From Catalinimonas alkaloidigena (GTDB lineage Bacteria > Bacteroidota > Bacteroidia > Cytophagales > Flexibacteraceae), in contig NZ_FNFO01000005.1 of NCBI RefSeq assembly GCF_900100765.1, forward strand, positions 370,548 to 434,547: a DNA stretch of 64,000 bases. Reading direction: 5' to 3'. The notes below the pieces were generated by a model. The model worked only from the letters and a program-made list of their open reading frames with translations. It was not told where the DNA came from and ran no database searches. Positions within the stretch are counted from its first letter, which is position 1. Every line of letters begins with the position of its first letter. A program made the position numbers and the translations under genes. Positions 35,742-44,088 of the stretch are shown piece after piece.

Positions 35742-37355
35742 TTACAAGCCGGTGATCTGCTGGCCTTTCGGGTATTCGACGGTGTAGCGGAACTGGAGCG
35801 TACGGGTTTCGCCGGGCGGCACAGTCAGGGTCCAGGTCAGTTTACCCGTTTTCTCCTCATACTCGGCACCGCCCAAGTCGCCGCGCGTCACCTTGATGGA
35901 TTCGTTTGTAGAAATGGGCATCTGGTCTTCCACACGAATCGTGGCGGCCACCGACTTGGTGTTGCGCAGCGTCAGCTCGTAACCGAACTGTTCGCCACGT
36001 TTGGTACCCAGCCAGTTTTTCTCCTTGAATTCCTTGATGCGCTCCCGTTTCACCACAATCCGGGCATCGCGGCCCAGCGACACGTCGAGCGTATCGGTGG
36101 TGGCGTTCACGTTCAGAAAGGTTTCGGCCACGTACGCACCCTCGAAAAAGACGTTGGCCGGTCCCGACAGCAGGTTGTACTCGCCCCAGCCCGTGATGCT
36201 GGCCAGCAGAAACGCCGCCGGATCAAGCTTCGGCGCCGTGGCGTAGAGGTACTCGGCAGGCAGGTCGTACCGCTGAATGTCGACCAGTTCGGGACGCCCG
36301 CCCGAAGGAATGGTGTAAGGCAGATCGATCGCAAACTCCGTGGCCAGCGTATTTTCCTGCACAGCGGTGTAATCGGCGGCAGAGCCCGCCGCTTGCGATT
36401 CTAACATCATGTCAGCATCGATTTCCTCTTTCGCTGGAGCAGGTGCCCGCATACTCATCCGTTTGGCCATTTGAGGGCGTGGTTGCGGCTCAAAAATCCG
36501 CACGTACTGCGGCATAAGCTCCGGCTTGTTGCCACCCGCCGACGGATTGGCCGTCGAGAGGGTCAGCCTAACGCCCTCCCAGTTGACGCCAGTGCTCTGG
36601 GTTACCTGGGCACGATAGGTCAGTTGCACCGGCTGGCCTACTTCCAACACACGCAGGTCGTAGCTCGGCGACCAGCCCGCCTGGTAGGCCACGTAAGTAA
36701 GGTTTAGCTCTACTGTGCGGGCCTGATCGCTGCGTAGCGTCACCAAAATCCGTCCGGAGCGGTTCGAAGCGCGGTACTGTTGGGTTTGCCGGGTGAGTTG
36801 CTCGACCTCTTTTTCGGCGTCTTTGATTTCCTTTTTTACCCGTTGAAGCCGACGCTTGATCTCCGTCAGGCGCGTGCGGAAAAAATCGGCCATCTCGGCC
36901 AGGCGTGCAGCCGTCACGGCGGTATTCTCGCTGCCGAGGCCTTTGTTTGCCAGCACGAGCGACTCTTCCTGTTGCAACACTTCCTGCTCGTTGTTGAGTT
37001 GTTCCAGACGGTCGCGAGCGGCTTCGAGCGAAGTTTCCAGCTCGGTCAATGCACGGGGCTTTTCGTCTTCGCGCAGGTAATTTTCTTCAAACCGCACGGC
37101 CGCCATCACCACGCCGCTGCCGCCCGTGGAGGCAACCTGGATGCTCTGCGCATCGATGGACGGCGAGATGTTGCCGATGGCGATTTCGTTGGCGCCACTT
37201 TGGACGCTGGCCCGTACGGTATTGGTGAGTTGTGCCCGGTTCAGGTAGACTGTAACAGCCTTGACCTGCGCGTCCACCGCGGTGGTGGACTGGGCCTGGA
37301 GCGAGGAAAGAGTCATGGTCAGAAGAAATAAGAAAAGAAGATTACGCATTTCCAT
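35742..37355 (-). CDS. DUF4139 / MuiA-like secreted protein
   Basis: The 537-residue protein has a signal peptide (to about 20, SLQAQ), an N-terminal DUF4140-like domain (VKAVTVYLNRAQLTNTV), a central coiled coil (about 100-205) and the C-terminal DUF4139 beta domain (YVAYQAGWSPSYDLRV ... TLQFRYTVEYP). Members have been named mucoidy inhibitor A, but the biochemical role is unknown. The mature protein is likely periplasmic or surface-exposed. ATG at 37355 is chosen, though 37349 would serve equally. It stands alone and ends at the ABC operon terminator. Confidence 0.88.
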   Translation of the reverse strand: MEMRNLLFLFLLTMTLSSLQAQSTTAVDAQVKAVTVYLNRAQLTNTVRASVQSGANEIAIGNISPSIDAQSIQVASTGGSGVVMAAVRFEENYLREDEKPRALTELETSLEAARDRLEQLNNEQEVLQQEESLVLANKGLGSENTAVTAARLAEMADFFRTRLTEIKRRLQRVKKEIKDAEKEVEQLTRQTQQYRASNRSGRILVTLRSDQARTVELNLTYVAYQAGWSPSYDLRVLEVGQPVQLTYRAQVTQSTGVNWEGVRLTLSTANPSAGGNKPELMPQYVRIFEPQPRPQMAKRMSMRAPAPAKEEIDADMMLESQAAGSAADYTAVQENTLATEFAIDLPYTIPSGGRPELVDIQRYDLPAEYLYATAPKLDPAAFLLASITGWGEYNLLSGPANVFFEGAYVAETFLNVNATTDTLDVSLGRDARIVVKRERIKEFKEKNWLGTKRGEQFGYELTLRNTKSVAATIRVEDQMPISTNESIKVTRGDLGGAEYEEKTGKLTWTLTVPPGETRTLQFRYTVEYPKGQQITGL

Positions 37356-37404
37356 AGCATTGTGAATTTTACGTAGGATGCCGCAAACCTGCGAATTCCA
37401 CAAC

Positions 37405-37433
37405 GGCAGGCAGAAATTTTCCTGCCTTTTTTT
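37405..37433 (+). terminator. Terminator-like hairpin upstream of the OmpA gene
   Basis: GGCAGG (37405-37410) pairs with CCTGCC (37421-37426) and is followed by a T run to 37433. It faces rightward and lies about 185 bases before the OmpA ATG, where no upstream rightward gene ends. It may be an attenuator or a chance structure. Confidence 0.4.
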
Positions 37434-37617
37434 CGCTGACTGCCCCTCGCTACCTCTGCACGTCAGATTTTACGGCCTTTCTACATGCGTCAACTCCCTC
37501 AGAACAAACTCGTTCGCCTCGCGATTTCCGTTTTCTCTTCCGAAACCCTACACCTGTGTGCTCGCCGGGCGGATCACGTTTCTACGAAGCGATACCCCCC
37601 GTATTTTCGGGCTTCGC

Positions 37618-38337
37618 ATGGCTTATGTAAAGAGTATATCGTTACGCATTGTACTGCTCGTCGGTCTGCTGGGGTTCCTGGCTACGCATGAGGTAGCGGC
37701 GCAATTCCTGCCTCATCAGCAATGCCGTCAGCTGAACAAGGCACGACGCCCCAAAAAACAGCGTTTTTTTCGGAAAGAAAAAGGGGGCGAGCCGTATACG
37801 TGGCACCCCAAGCCTTCGTACCGGGAGCAGGTAAAGACGCAAGAACCACCGCCAAGCAAGGCGACATCGCCGAAAGCGTCGACACCTTCCGTGGCCAAAA
37901 CGGAGCAGAAGCCCAAGCCGCCCGCAGAAAAGCTACCCCCGCCCATCTCTGAAAAACACGCCCGCATTCGGGAAGAGGTCCGGAAACGCCTGGAAAGCAT
38001 GAAGCCGGGGGAACCCACCACGGAGTCGCTTTATTTCGTCACCGACCAGGACGAGTTTGCCATCCTGGATATGGAGCCGTTCCTGATCGCCGCCGAGTTT
38101 GCCTTGCAGGGGCGCGTGGTGCTGGTGGAAGGCCATACGGACAACCGGGGCAGCGACGATTACAACCTCCAGTTGTCGATGAAGCGCGTAAACCGCATTC
38201 AGGAATTGATGCACCAGATGGGCGTCCCCGAAGACCGGGTTTCGGTGATGGGCTACGGCGAATCGCAGCCCAAATACGACAACAATACGGAAGAGGGACG
38301 GCAGAAGAACCGCCGCGTCGACTTTAAGATTTTTTAG
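37618..38337 (+). CDS. OmpA-domain protein, peptidoglycan-associated
   Basis: The 239-residue protein has a signal peptide (to about 29), a basic segment, a proline/lysine-rich linker (about 70-110) and a C-terminal OmpA-like domain (about 130-239) with VEGHTDNRGSDDYNLQLSMKR (here VEGHTDNRGS and NLQLSMKR) and NRRVDFKI. The aspartate and arginine in that block bind diaminopimelate, so the protein should tie the outer membrane to peptidoglycan. There is no beta barrel. Its last 14 bases overlap the end of the convergent prephenate dehydrogenase gene. Confidence 0.9.
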   Translation: MAYVKSISLRIVLLVGLLGFLATHEVAAQFLPHQQCRQLNKARRPKKQRFFRKEKGGEPYTWHPKPSYREQVKTQEPPPSKATSPKASTPSVAKTEQKPKPPAEKLPPPISEKHARIREEVRKRLESMKPGEPTTESLYFVTDQDEFAILDMEPFLIAAEFALQGRVVLVEGHTDNRGSDDYNLQLSMKRVNRIQELMHQMGVPEDRVSVMGYGESQPKYDNNTEEGRQKNRRVDFKIF

Positions 38338-39256
38338 TGCCTTCTACTTCGGCAGTGGCCTGCTGGCTTTCGGCTTTGCGGGCGCGGTCCAGGTAAACCC
38401 CCAACTGATGGATCAGGTGGCTCGACAACGCACTGTCGTCCTGATTCGGCTCGAAGTAAGGTTGCATCTCGTTTACGTACTCCGTAAAAGCCGGACGATC
38501 CTGGTTTTCGATGATGGTGAGCAACCGGTCGACCTCCTCGCGGAACAGGCGCAACACCGGAGCCACGTGCCGGTTGTACATCTGAATGTCGGCATACAGC
38601 GCCGGATTTTGCAAGACGTAGCGCGTGAAGAAAACGATGAAGATGCGGTAGGGCGGCGACGCAAAGTTCTTAATGTCGGCCAGCGCCACGCCACACTTGC
38701 GCAACGCCTTCGCACTGACAAACACGTTGAAATGGTTCAACCCCTGCACCACGCCCATCAATCGGTCGTGCATGCGGTAATCGACGTCGTACCAGCGGGC
38801 TCCGTCTTTCGAAAAAAGTCCCCGGAAAAAGCGCTCGAATCGTGCCGGCAATACCGTTTCGTAGTTCCACAGCAACCCCTGGCCGCGCAGTTGTTCCATC
38901 GTCGGGGCGAACATGGGGTGAATGGAGGCATAGTACGTGTGCTGGTCCGGGTTTTCCTCGCGTAACTGCTCGACGCGCTCCACCAGAAACTCCTTTACGC
39001 TGCACACGTCGATCAGAACCTTGCCGTGTAATTCAGGATAAATCTCCTCCAGCACGGGAATCATCGCTTTGATGGGCACGGCCAGAATCACAACGTTGGC
39101 GTGCCGTGCCAGTTCGCGGTTGTCGGTAAAATCCCCTTTCCCGCTGATGTCCGATACCAACACCGGCAATTCTTTCTTGCGCAAAAAACGGGCGAACCAG
39201 CCGCCCAGCCCCTGGCCGCCGCCGATTACGCCGTACGTAAGCCTCACTTTATCCAT
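38324..39256 (-). CDS. Prephenate (or arogenate) dehydrogenase
   Basis: The 310-residue protein has an N-terminal Rossmann fold with the dinucleotide loop GVIGGGQGLGGWFARFL (about 9-25), ANVVILAVPIKAMIPV, and IDVCSVKE, then the helical dimer domain with ASIHPMFAPT holding the catalytic histidine. This is the TyrA type that oxidises prephenate to 4-hydroxyphenylpyruvate for tyrosine. There is no chorismate mutase or ACT domain. No other aromatic pathway genes adjoin it. The start at 39256 fits the usual short N-terminus. Confidence 0.9.
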   Translation of the reverse strand: MDKVRLTYGVIGGGQGLGGWFARFLRKKELPVLVSDISGKGDFTDNRELARHANVVILAVPIKAMIPVLEEIYPELHGKVLIDVCSVKEFLVERVEQLREENPDQHTYYASIHPMFAPTMEQLRGQGLLWNYETVLPARFERFFRGLFSKDGARWYDVDYRMHDRLMGVVQGLNHFNVFVSAKALRKCGVALADIKNFASPPYRIFIVFFTRYVLQNPALYADIQMYNRHVAPVLRLFREEVDRLLTIIENQDRPAFTEYVNEMQPYFEPNQDDSALSSHLIHQLGVYLDRARKAESQQATAEVEGTKKS

Positions 39257-39335
39257 ATTGTGGGCTAAACTAAACAAATCCAGCTACTTTTGCGGGAGCA
39301 AAGGCTGTGGCTGGGCAGTCGGCGCTACACACAAC

Positions 39336-39563
39336 TTACTGAAAACCAATCGAGGTTCGCTCTTGTTTCTCTTGCAAGAGGAAGGTCACGTACAACCACT
39401 TGTCCCCTACGGAAACCGACACCGGCCGTTCGGACAGCAGCGTATACTTCTTCTCTTCGAACTCGCGGCGAATGGCGTCAATGTCGATCTTGGTATTGGC
39501 CTCGTCGCCGGAAAATTCCAGCGGCAGGCGCCGGGTAATCAGGTGAATGGGATCTGTCTTCAT
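39336..39563 (-). CDS. Small conserved-looking protein, 75 residues, function unknown
   Basis: The small protein MKTDPIHLITRRLPLEFSGD... is amphipathic, with a helix (TKIDIDAIRREFEEKKY) and a beta hairpin (RPVSVSVGDKWLYVTFLL). It has no signal peptide or membrane segment. The start at 39563 is chosen because the longer frame includes low-quality residues. Reading is protein-like with balanced codons, but I do not recognise a family. It lies 80 bases upstream of the prephenate dehydrogenase gene in the same direction. Confidence 0.55.
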   Translation of the reverse strand: MKTDPIHLITRRLPLEFSGDEANTKIDIDAIRREFEEKKYTLLSERPVSVSVGDKWLYVTFLLQEKQERTSIGFQ

Positions 39564-39800
39564 GAAAAGAAAGTAAAATTTTCGGAGAATAAATTCGTTC
39601 TGCCCATAAAGTAAGTACAATTGTCGGAATGCGCTTGGGTATTCCGCAGAAAGCCCCACGGCGCCCCCGCCAAGTTAGCGCTGTGCATTATTTTTGCAAA
39701 AGTGCACTGCCCCACCGCACGGCTCAGAAGCAGAAATCGAGACAAATTAACGAGAAAACTTTTCCAACATTTCTTATAAAATTTCTATTGCATCATTAAC

Positions 39801-40754
39801 ATGATAAAGTCGCAACAAAACAATTTGGTAAAAATCGGAATCTTTTACGACGGAGGTTATTTCTGGCACGTTAGCAATTATTATAACTATACGCACCCAC
39901 GTCGTGCTCGGCTCAGCATCACGGGGATTCACGAATTCATCAAAAACCGTGTGGCTGCCCTCGAAGGCGTCGACAAAAATTATTGCCGCATCGTCGATGC
40001 CCATTATTTCCGCGGGCGCTTTTCTGCCCACGAAGCCAAGGAACGTAACAAATTGTTGACGGACCGGATTTTCGAAGATGTCCTGATGAAGGAGAATGTG
40101 GTGACGCATTTTCTGCCGATGACGCCGCGGGGCGAAAAGGGCATCGACGTATGGCTGGCGCTGGAAGCCTACGAGTTGGCCATTTACAAACAGTTCGACG
40201 TAGTGGTGTTGATCGCCTGCGACAGCGATTATGTACCGCTGGTCCGGAAACTGAACACACTCGGCATTCGGGTAATGCTGTTGGGATGGGATTTCGAATA
40301 CACCGACCAGAATAATTTCCGGCAGGTGACGACCACCTCGGTCGCGCTGTTCGACGAAGTGACTTATCCGGTGCTGATGCAGAACGTGATCGACGACAAA
40401 ACGCAGCGGAACAACCCGGCCATCAACAACCTGTTCCTGCCCGAAGAACACTTCAAAAGCAACCATACGCCGAACATCACGGTGCTGTCGCACGAGCCGC
40501 GCCGGAATGCTATTGCGCAGTTGCTGAACGGCTTCGGCTTTCTGGATGCGGACATCAACGGCAAAAACCTGTTTTTCCACTACTCGGAACTGGACAACTG
40601 CGACTTCAATGACCTGAGCATTGGCGACGTGGTAGAGTATAAACTGGGACGCAACGACCGCGGCGAGTGCGCCATCGAGATTCAGAAGGTCGAGTACATG
40701 GATCGGGACGAAGAAACCGAAGAAGCTCCGTACAATTACGAAGAAGAAGTATAA
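39801..40754 (+). CDS. NYN (PIN-like) nuclease with cold-shock-like tail
   Basis: The 317-residue cytoplasmic protein begins with a NYN/LabA-type domain (about 10-190). Acidic residues that would bind the metal are Asp17 (IFYDGG), Asp116 (KGIDVWLA) and the CDSDY pair Asp141 and Asp143. The C-terminal part (about 238-302) resembles a cold-shock/OB fold: GFGFLDAD, NLFFHYSEL, GDVVEYKLGRNDRG. NYN domains act on RNA, and an OB fold would help hold it, so an RNA nuclease is likely. The acidic end (DEETEEAP) is probably disordered. A strong terminator follows. Confidence 0.87.
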   Translation: MIKSQQNNLVKIGIFYDGGYFWHVSNYYNYTHPRRARLSITGIHEFIKNRVAALEGVDKNYCRIVDAHYFRGRFSAHEAKERNKLLTDRIFEDVLMKENVVTHFLPMTPRGEKGIDVWLALEAYELAIYKQFDVVVLIACDSDYVPLVRKLNTLGIRVMLLGWDFEYTDQNNFRQVTTTSVALFDEVTYPVLMQNVIDDKTQRNNPAINNLFLPEEHFKSNHTPNITVLSHEPRRNAIAQLLNGFGFLDADINGKNLFFHYSELDNCDFNDLSIGDVVEYKLGRNDRGECAIEIQKVEYMDRDEETEEAPYNYEEEV

Positions 40755-40776
40755 ACGCGCTTCCCGCAGTTTACTC

Positions 40777-40812
40777 AAAAGCCGTCCCGTCCATAAGAGC
40801 GGGGCGGCTTTT
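40777..40812. terminator. Intrinsic terminator after the NYN gene
   Basis: AAAAGCCGTCCCG (40777-40789) pairs with CGGGGCGGCTTTT (40800-40812), 13 bp with one G-T pair and a 10-base loop. A and T runs at both ends allow function in both directions, also for the leftward SDR genes. Confidence 0.88.
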
Positions 40813-40868
40813 GATTTTGAGTACAGGTACAGAAGGCGCCAATAGCGGAACACAAGTTGCAACGCTCG

Positions 40869-41594
40869 TTAGCGAGGATTCATGCGGTCGAAAGCGCCTT
40901 TTAGTTCCTGCGGTGTTGCCTTGGCCATGGCCTCGCTAAACCCAAACGTCAGGGTAGTTTTTCCTTCTTTCAACTGCTCAAAAATGGCCTCAATGAAAGC
41001 ACTGACCGGCGGAGCGGCATCGTGCAGGCCCTTGCCCCCCAAGTCGGTATTGAGCGCCGGGGGAATCACTTCGATCACCTCTATGCCCTTCGCCTGCAAC
41101 AGATACTGCGCCGACAAGGTGAAGGAATGGAAAAAGGCTTTTGTGGCCGAATACACCGGTACTTTGGTCAACGGCACAAACGACAGCCCCGACGTAACGT
41201 TCAACACGGTGGTCAGGGAAGGCAGCCGGAGAAACAGCGACGTCAGGTGCAGCGGCGCTTCTACGTTCGTAGTGATCTCCGCTTTGGCGCGCTGGTAAAA
41301 ATCGGCATCGGTGAGTTGCATCCACTGCTGAATGCCAGCGTTGTTGACGAGCACATTCAGGTCCGGATGCTCGGCGGCGACCCACTCAAAAAGCGCAACG
41401 CGTTCCTCTTCGAGCGCTAGGTCACAAACCCGCGTCACCACCTGCGGGTGCTTTTGAGCGACTTCCTGCAACGGCGCTTCGCGCCGACCGCAAATCAGCA
41501 CAGTGTTACCTTCCTGCACAAACCGCTCGGTGAGGCCCAGCCCAATGCCGCTGGCCCCGCCGGTAATCAAAATTTTATGGCCGGATAATTTCAT
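40869..41594 (-). CDS. Short-chain dehydrogenase/reductase, DltE-like
   Basis: The 241-residue protein is a classical SDR: NAD(P)-binding TGGASGIG (11-18), NNAG, and the catalytic Ser (NVTSGLSF) with the YSATK Tyr-Lys pair. The short length and the LPSLTTVLNVTSGLS block resemble DltE-type oxidoreductases. The substrate is unknown. It is 39 bases downstream of another SDR gene in the same direction, and both follow an AraC-type regulator, so all three likely form one regulated unit. Confidence 0.9.
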   Translation of the reverse strand: MKLSGHKILITGGASGIGLGLTERFVQEGNTVLICGRREAPLQEVAQKHPQVVTRVCDLALEEERVALFEWVAAEHPDLNVLVNNAGIQQWMQLTDADFYQRAKAEITTNVEAPLHLTSLFLRLPSLTTVLNVTSGLSFVPLTKVPVYSATKAFFHSFTLSAQYLLQAKGIEVIEVIPPALNTDLGGKGLHDAAPPVSAFIEAIFEQLKEGKTTLTFGFSEAMAKATPQELKGAFDRMNPR

Positions 41595-41633
41595 AAGTCT
41601 TTCTGGTTAGTTGCGATGGGATTCCCGCTTTGT

Positions 41634-42398
41634 TTACAAATTCATTCCTCCTGATACTTCGATACGTTGCCCGTTGATCCAGCGGCCCTCTTCCGTGCAC
41701 AAAAAAGCCACCACCCCGCCAATGTCTTCGGCCACTCCGGCCCGGCCCAGGGCGGTCATGCCGGCGACCCTCTGGTTGAGCTCCGCATTGTCGCGCACCG
41801 CGCCCCCGCCAAAATCAGTCGCAATGGCGCCCGGTGCCACAACGTTGGCACGAATCCCGCGCGCACCCAGCTCTTTCGCCTGGTAGCGGGTCAGCGTCTC
41901 AATGGCCCCTTTCATCGCCGCGTAGGCCGACGCGCCGGGCAAGGAAAACCGCGCCAGTCCCGACGAAATGTTCACGATGCCGCCCCCGTCGTGCATCAGA
42001 GCAAGCGCCTTTTGCGTCAGGAAGAAAACGCCCTTGAAATGGATCTGAGAAAGGGCATCGAAGTGCGCTTCAGTCGTTTCGGCAAACAGGGCGTGATGCC
42101 CCGTTCCGGCGTTGTTGATCAGGTAGTCGAAGCGGTCGGTGCCGAACGTGCGGCGCAGTGCCGATTTGAGTGTTTCCATAAAGGTCTCAAAGCCTGCCAC
42201 GCTGCTGGTATCGAGTTGCAAGGCCAGCGCTTTCCGACCCGTTTGCGCAATTGCAGCCACCACCTGTTCCGCTTCCTCTTTTTTACGGTGGTACGTTAAT
42301 ACTACGTCCAGCCCTTTTTCGGCCAGGCGCAAGGCCATGTCTTTGCCTAAGCCGCGGCTGCCGCCTGTCACGAGTGCAATTTTAGGTTGCTCTGCCAT
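41634..42398 (-). CDS. Short-chain dehydrogenase/reductase
   Basis: The 254-residue SDR has TGGSRGLG (11-18), an NNAG motif, NISSGLARFS with the catalytic serine, and YAAMK with the catalytic tyrosine and lysine. The C-terminus GRWINGQRIEVSGGMNL is the usual SDR ending, and the residue after the first strand (HRKK) suggests NADPH preference. It is the first gene downstream of the AraC regulator, with two operator-like repeats in its promoter region. Confidence 0.93.
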   Translation of the reverse strand: MAEQPKIALVTGGSRGLGKDMALRLAEKGLDVVLTYHRKKEEAEQVVAAIAQTGRKALALQLDTSSVAGFETFMETLKSALRRTFGTDRFDYLINNAGTGHHALFAETTEAHFDALSQIHFKGVFFLTQKALALMHDGGGIVNISSGLARFSLPGASAYAAMKGAIETLTRYQAKELGARGIRANVVAPGAIATDFGGGAVRDNAELNQRVAGMTALGRAGVAEDIGGVVAFLCTEEGRWINGQRIEVSGGMNL

Positions 42399-42463
42399 GT
42401 CGATGTTGATTTGAAATGAAAAGACGCGTTATCGTGTCGACGAGTAGAACCCTTTCGACACCA

Positions 42464-42471
42464 CAAAGTTG
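42464..42471 (-). promoter_or_regulatory. Possible -7 box of the SDR pair
   Basis: Read leftward, CAACTTTG differs from TAnnTTTG at one base. It lies 21 bases downstream of the proximal TTTGC repeat, where an activator would reach a weak -33 region. The SDR ATG is 65 bases further. Confidence 0.3.
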
Positions 42472-42492
42472 CTCCCAAACCGCAAGGTGCTG

Positions 42493-42528
42493 TTTGCGAA
42501 AGTCAATCCATCTTTTGCAAAAATCAAA
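42493..42528 (-). promoter_or_regulatory. Two direct half-sites 21 bp apart, probable AraC operator
   Basis: TTTGCAAAAATCAAA (42514-42528) and TTTGCGAAAGTCAAT (42493-42507) agree at 12 of 15 positions and start exactly 21 bases apart, two helical turns, as expected for the tandem half-sites of AraC-family regulators. The first is repeated exactly in the promoter of the araC-type gene itself. Confidence 0.65.
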
Positions 42529-42536
42529 TCTCTTAA

Positions 42537-43463
42537 TTACGCCCGAAAGGCCATCGGCGAATGCGTGGTGTGCTTCCTGAAAAAGTTGGAAAAGTGGGCG
42601 ACTTCCTCAAAACCCAGGCTGTAGGCAATTTCTGACACGCTCCAGTCGGTCTGTTTCAGGAGCAGTTTCGCTTCCTGCGCAATCCGGCCTTTGATCAGGT
42701 GCGACGTGGTCTTTCCAGTATTTTCCTTCAACACTTTGTTCAGGTGATTCACGTGAATGGCCAGCCGCTCCGCGTAATCTTTGGCGGTCCGCAACTGTAG
42801 CGTCTGTTGCGGCGACTCAATCGGAAACTGCCGCTCCAGCAGTTCCACAAACAGCGACGACACACGGGCCGAAGCGTTGTGGGTCGGATGGAGGGCCGTG
42901 GCGGGTTGCAGTTTCTGCCCGAAGTGGAGAAGTTCCAATACGTAGGTGCGTAGCAGATCGTATTTGTAGGCATAATCGGAAGCGATCTCCCGGTGCATTT
43001 TCCCAAAAAGTTGCCCCAGCTCCTGAACCTGCTCTTCCGTGAGGTGAAACACCGGCACCACGCCTGCCTTAAAAAGTGGCAAATCGTCCAGCACCACGCC
43101 CGTTTTGGCCGACGTCATGAACGCCTCGGTAAAAATGCAGAAGTGTCCCGCCTGGTCATCGTCCTGCGGCAGGTAATGGTAGGGTACCTTGGGGGTGGCG
43201 AACAACAGCGCACTTTTCTCGATGTCGATCACCTTGTCGGCATATTCGGCCCGGTTCCGCCCCTGAATCAGGCTGATTTTGTAGTAGGCACGCCGGTTGT
43301 AAGGCATGGCGGGTTTCACCTTCATGCGCTCGCGTACTTCTGCCGTGTTGAACACGTTAAAGTGCCCGATTTCTTTGCTGATTCCCTTCGGGATCAGTTC
43401 CGTGCCTTCGGGACTCAGGGCCATCGCCTCCCGGTAAAACTGCTCGACCGACGTAATTTCCAT
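42537..43463 (-). CDS. AraC family transcriptional regulator
   Basis: The 308-residue protein has an N-terminal cupin-like sensing domain (about 30-180, with the KISLIQGRNRAEYADKVIDI and KVPYHYLP beta segments) and a C-terminal pair of helix-turn-helix motifs (about 205-305), including HVNHLNKVLKENTGKTTS and WSVSEIAYSLGFEEVAHFSNFFRKHTTHSPMAFR (here VSEIAYSLGFEEVAHFSN). It probably controls the two SDR genes downstream and its own gene, since a 15-base word is shared between both promoters. The effector is unknown. The start at 43463 places it 22 bases after a consensus -7 box. Confidence 0.93.
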   Translation of the reverse strand: MEITSVEQFYREAMALSPEGTELIPKGISKEIGHFNVFNTAEVRERMKVKPAMPYNRRAYYKISLIQGRNRAEYADKVIDIEKSALLFATPKVPYHYLPQDDDQAGHFCIFTEAFMTSAKTGVVLDDLPLFKAGVVPVFHLTEEQVQELGQLFGKMHREIASDYAYKYDLLRTYVLELLHFGQKLQPATALHPTHNASARVSSLFVELLERQFPIESPQQTLQLRTAKDYAERLAIHVNHLNKVLKENTGKTTSHLIKGRIAQEAKLLLKQTDWSVSEIAYSLGFEEVAHFSNFFRKHTTHSPMAFRA

Positions 43464-43474
43464 GGAACCCTTTG

Positions 43475-43489
43475 TTTGCAAAAATCAAA
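43475..43489 (-). promoter_or_regulatory. Exact copy of the AraC half-site, overlapping its own promoter
   Basis: TTTGCAAAAATCAAA is the same 15 bases as at 42514-42528. It overlaps the -7 box of the regulator gene (43486-43493), a position that suggests autorepression. Confidence 0.55.
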
Positions 43490-43493
43490 GGTA
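43486..43493 (-). promoter_or_regulatory. -7 box of the araC-type gene
   Basis: Read leftward, TACCTTTG is a full match to TAnnTTTG, 22 bases before the ATG. A perfect 10-base palindrome GAACCGGTTC (43501-43510) lies just upstream and could be a second operator. No clear -33 box is seen. Confidence 0.5.
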
Positions 43494-43527
43494 CGAAAAA
43501 GAACCGGTTCGTTTCACCAGACGATAC

Positions 43528-44088
43528 TCAAAAGCTGTAGCCGAGCCCGGCACTCAGGAAAGGTAGCACCTGCTTTTCTGCCTGCGCGAACGAGAAATGC
43601 GACGCGTCGTCTACCGCAAGTAGTGAGGCCTGCAACAACGCATTCCAGAACAGTCCCCGCCCCTGGGGTTGTTTCCGAAGGCCAGCGCGGATGCTGGGAA
43701 TGGCCACAAGTTCGTTCCTTTCGTAGCCCGCCGTTTGCGGCTCAGGGGTAGAGTCGTACCGGTCCAGCAAACCCGCCACCGAAACGCCCAGTTCCAGGTA
43801 CTTGTTGCTGGCCCGGAGGCGGTTCAGGTACGACGCACCCACCGGCACACCCAATACATGCCGCCGGCGGTCGAACATGGGCACGCCTGTAAAACCCACC
43901 CGAACCGCCAGGTTCTGGTCCGAACTTTTGAACAGCAGCCGCTCGTAATTTAGGGAATAAAAGAAGGCCGCCCCTCCCGCCTCAAAGTAGACGGTGTTGC
44001 GTGCCACATCGGCCGATTGACTTTTAGCGGTGAGCGAAAACAGGAGAAATGCACAAAAACAGACGAAAAATGTGGATGTTGAGCGCAT
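43528..44088 (-). CDS. Hypothetical secreted or outer-membrane protein
   Basis: The 186-residue protein has a signal peptide (to about 23, LTAKS) and a beta-rich mature part with alternating hydrophobic residues and an aromatic end (GLGYSF), as in small outer-membrane barrels. Blocks YFEAGGAAFFYSLNYERLL and RVGFTGVP are typical of Bacteroidota proteins predicted as outer-membrane beta-barrel. The start at 44088 puts the signal peptide first. It lies upstream of the AraC gene in the same direction, with a promoter in between, so is probably separate. Confidence 0.75.
   Translation of the reverse strand: MRSTSTFFVCFCAFLLFSLTAKSQSADVARNTVYFEAGGAAFFYSLNYERLLFKSSDQNLAVRVGFTGVPMFDRRRHVLGVPVGASYLNRLRASNKYLELGVSVAGLLDRYDSTPEPQTAGYERNELVAIPSIRAGLRKQPQGRGLFWNALLQASLLAVDDASHFSFAQAEKQVLPFLSAGLGYSF

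Noticed and set aside
39774..40862. Long open frame opposite the NYN gene (362 codons)
   Set aside because: It is the shadow of the NYN gene on the other strand; the translation lacks any motif, while the forward frame has clear nuclease residues.
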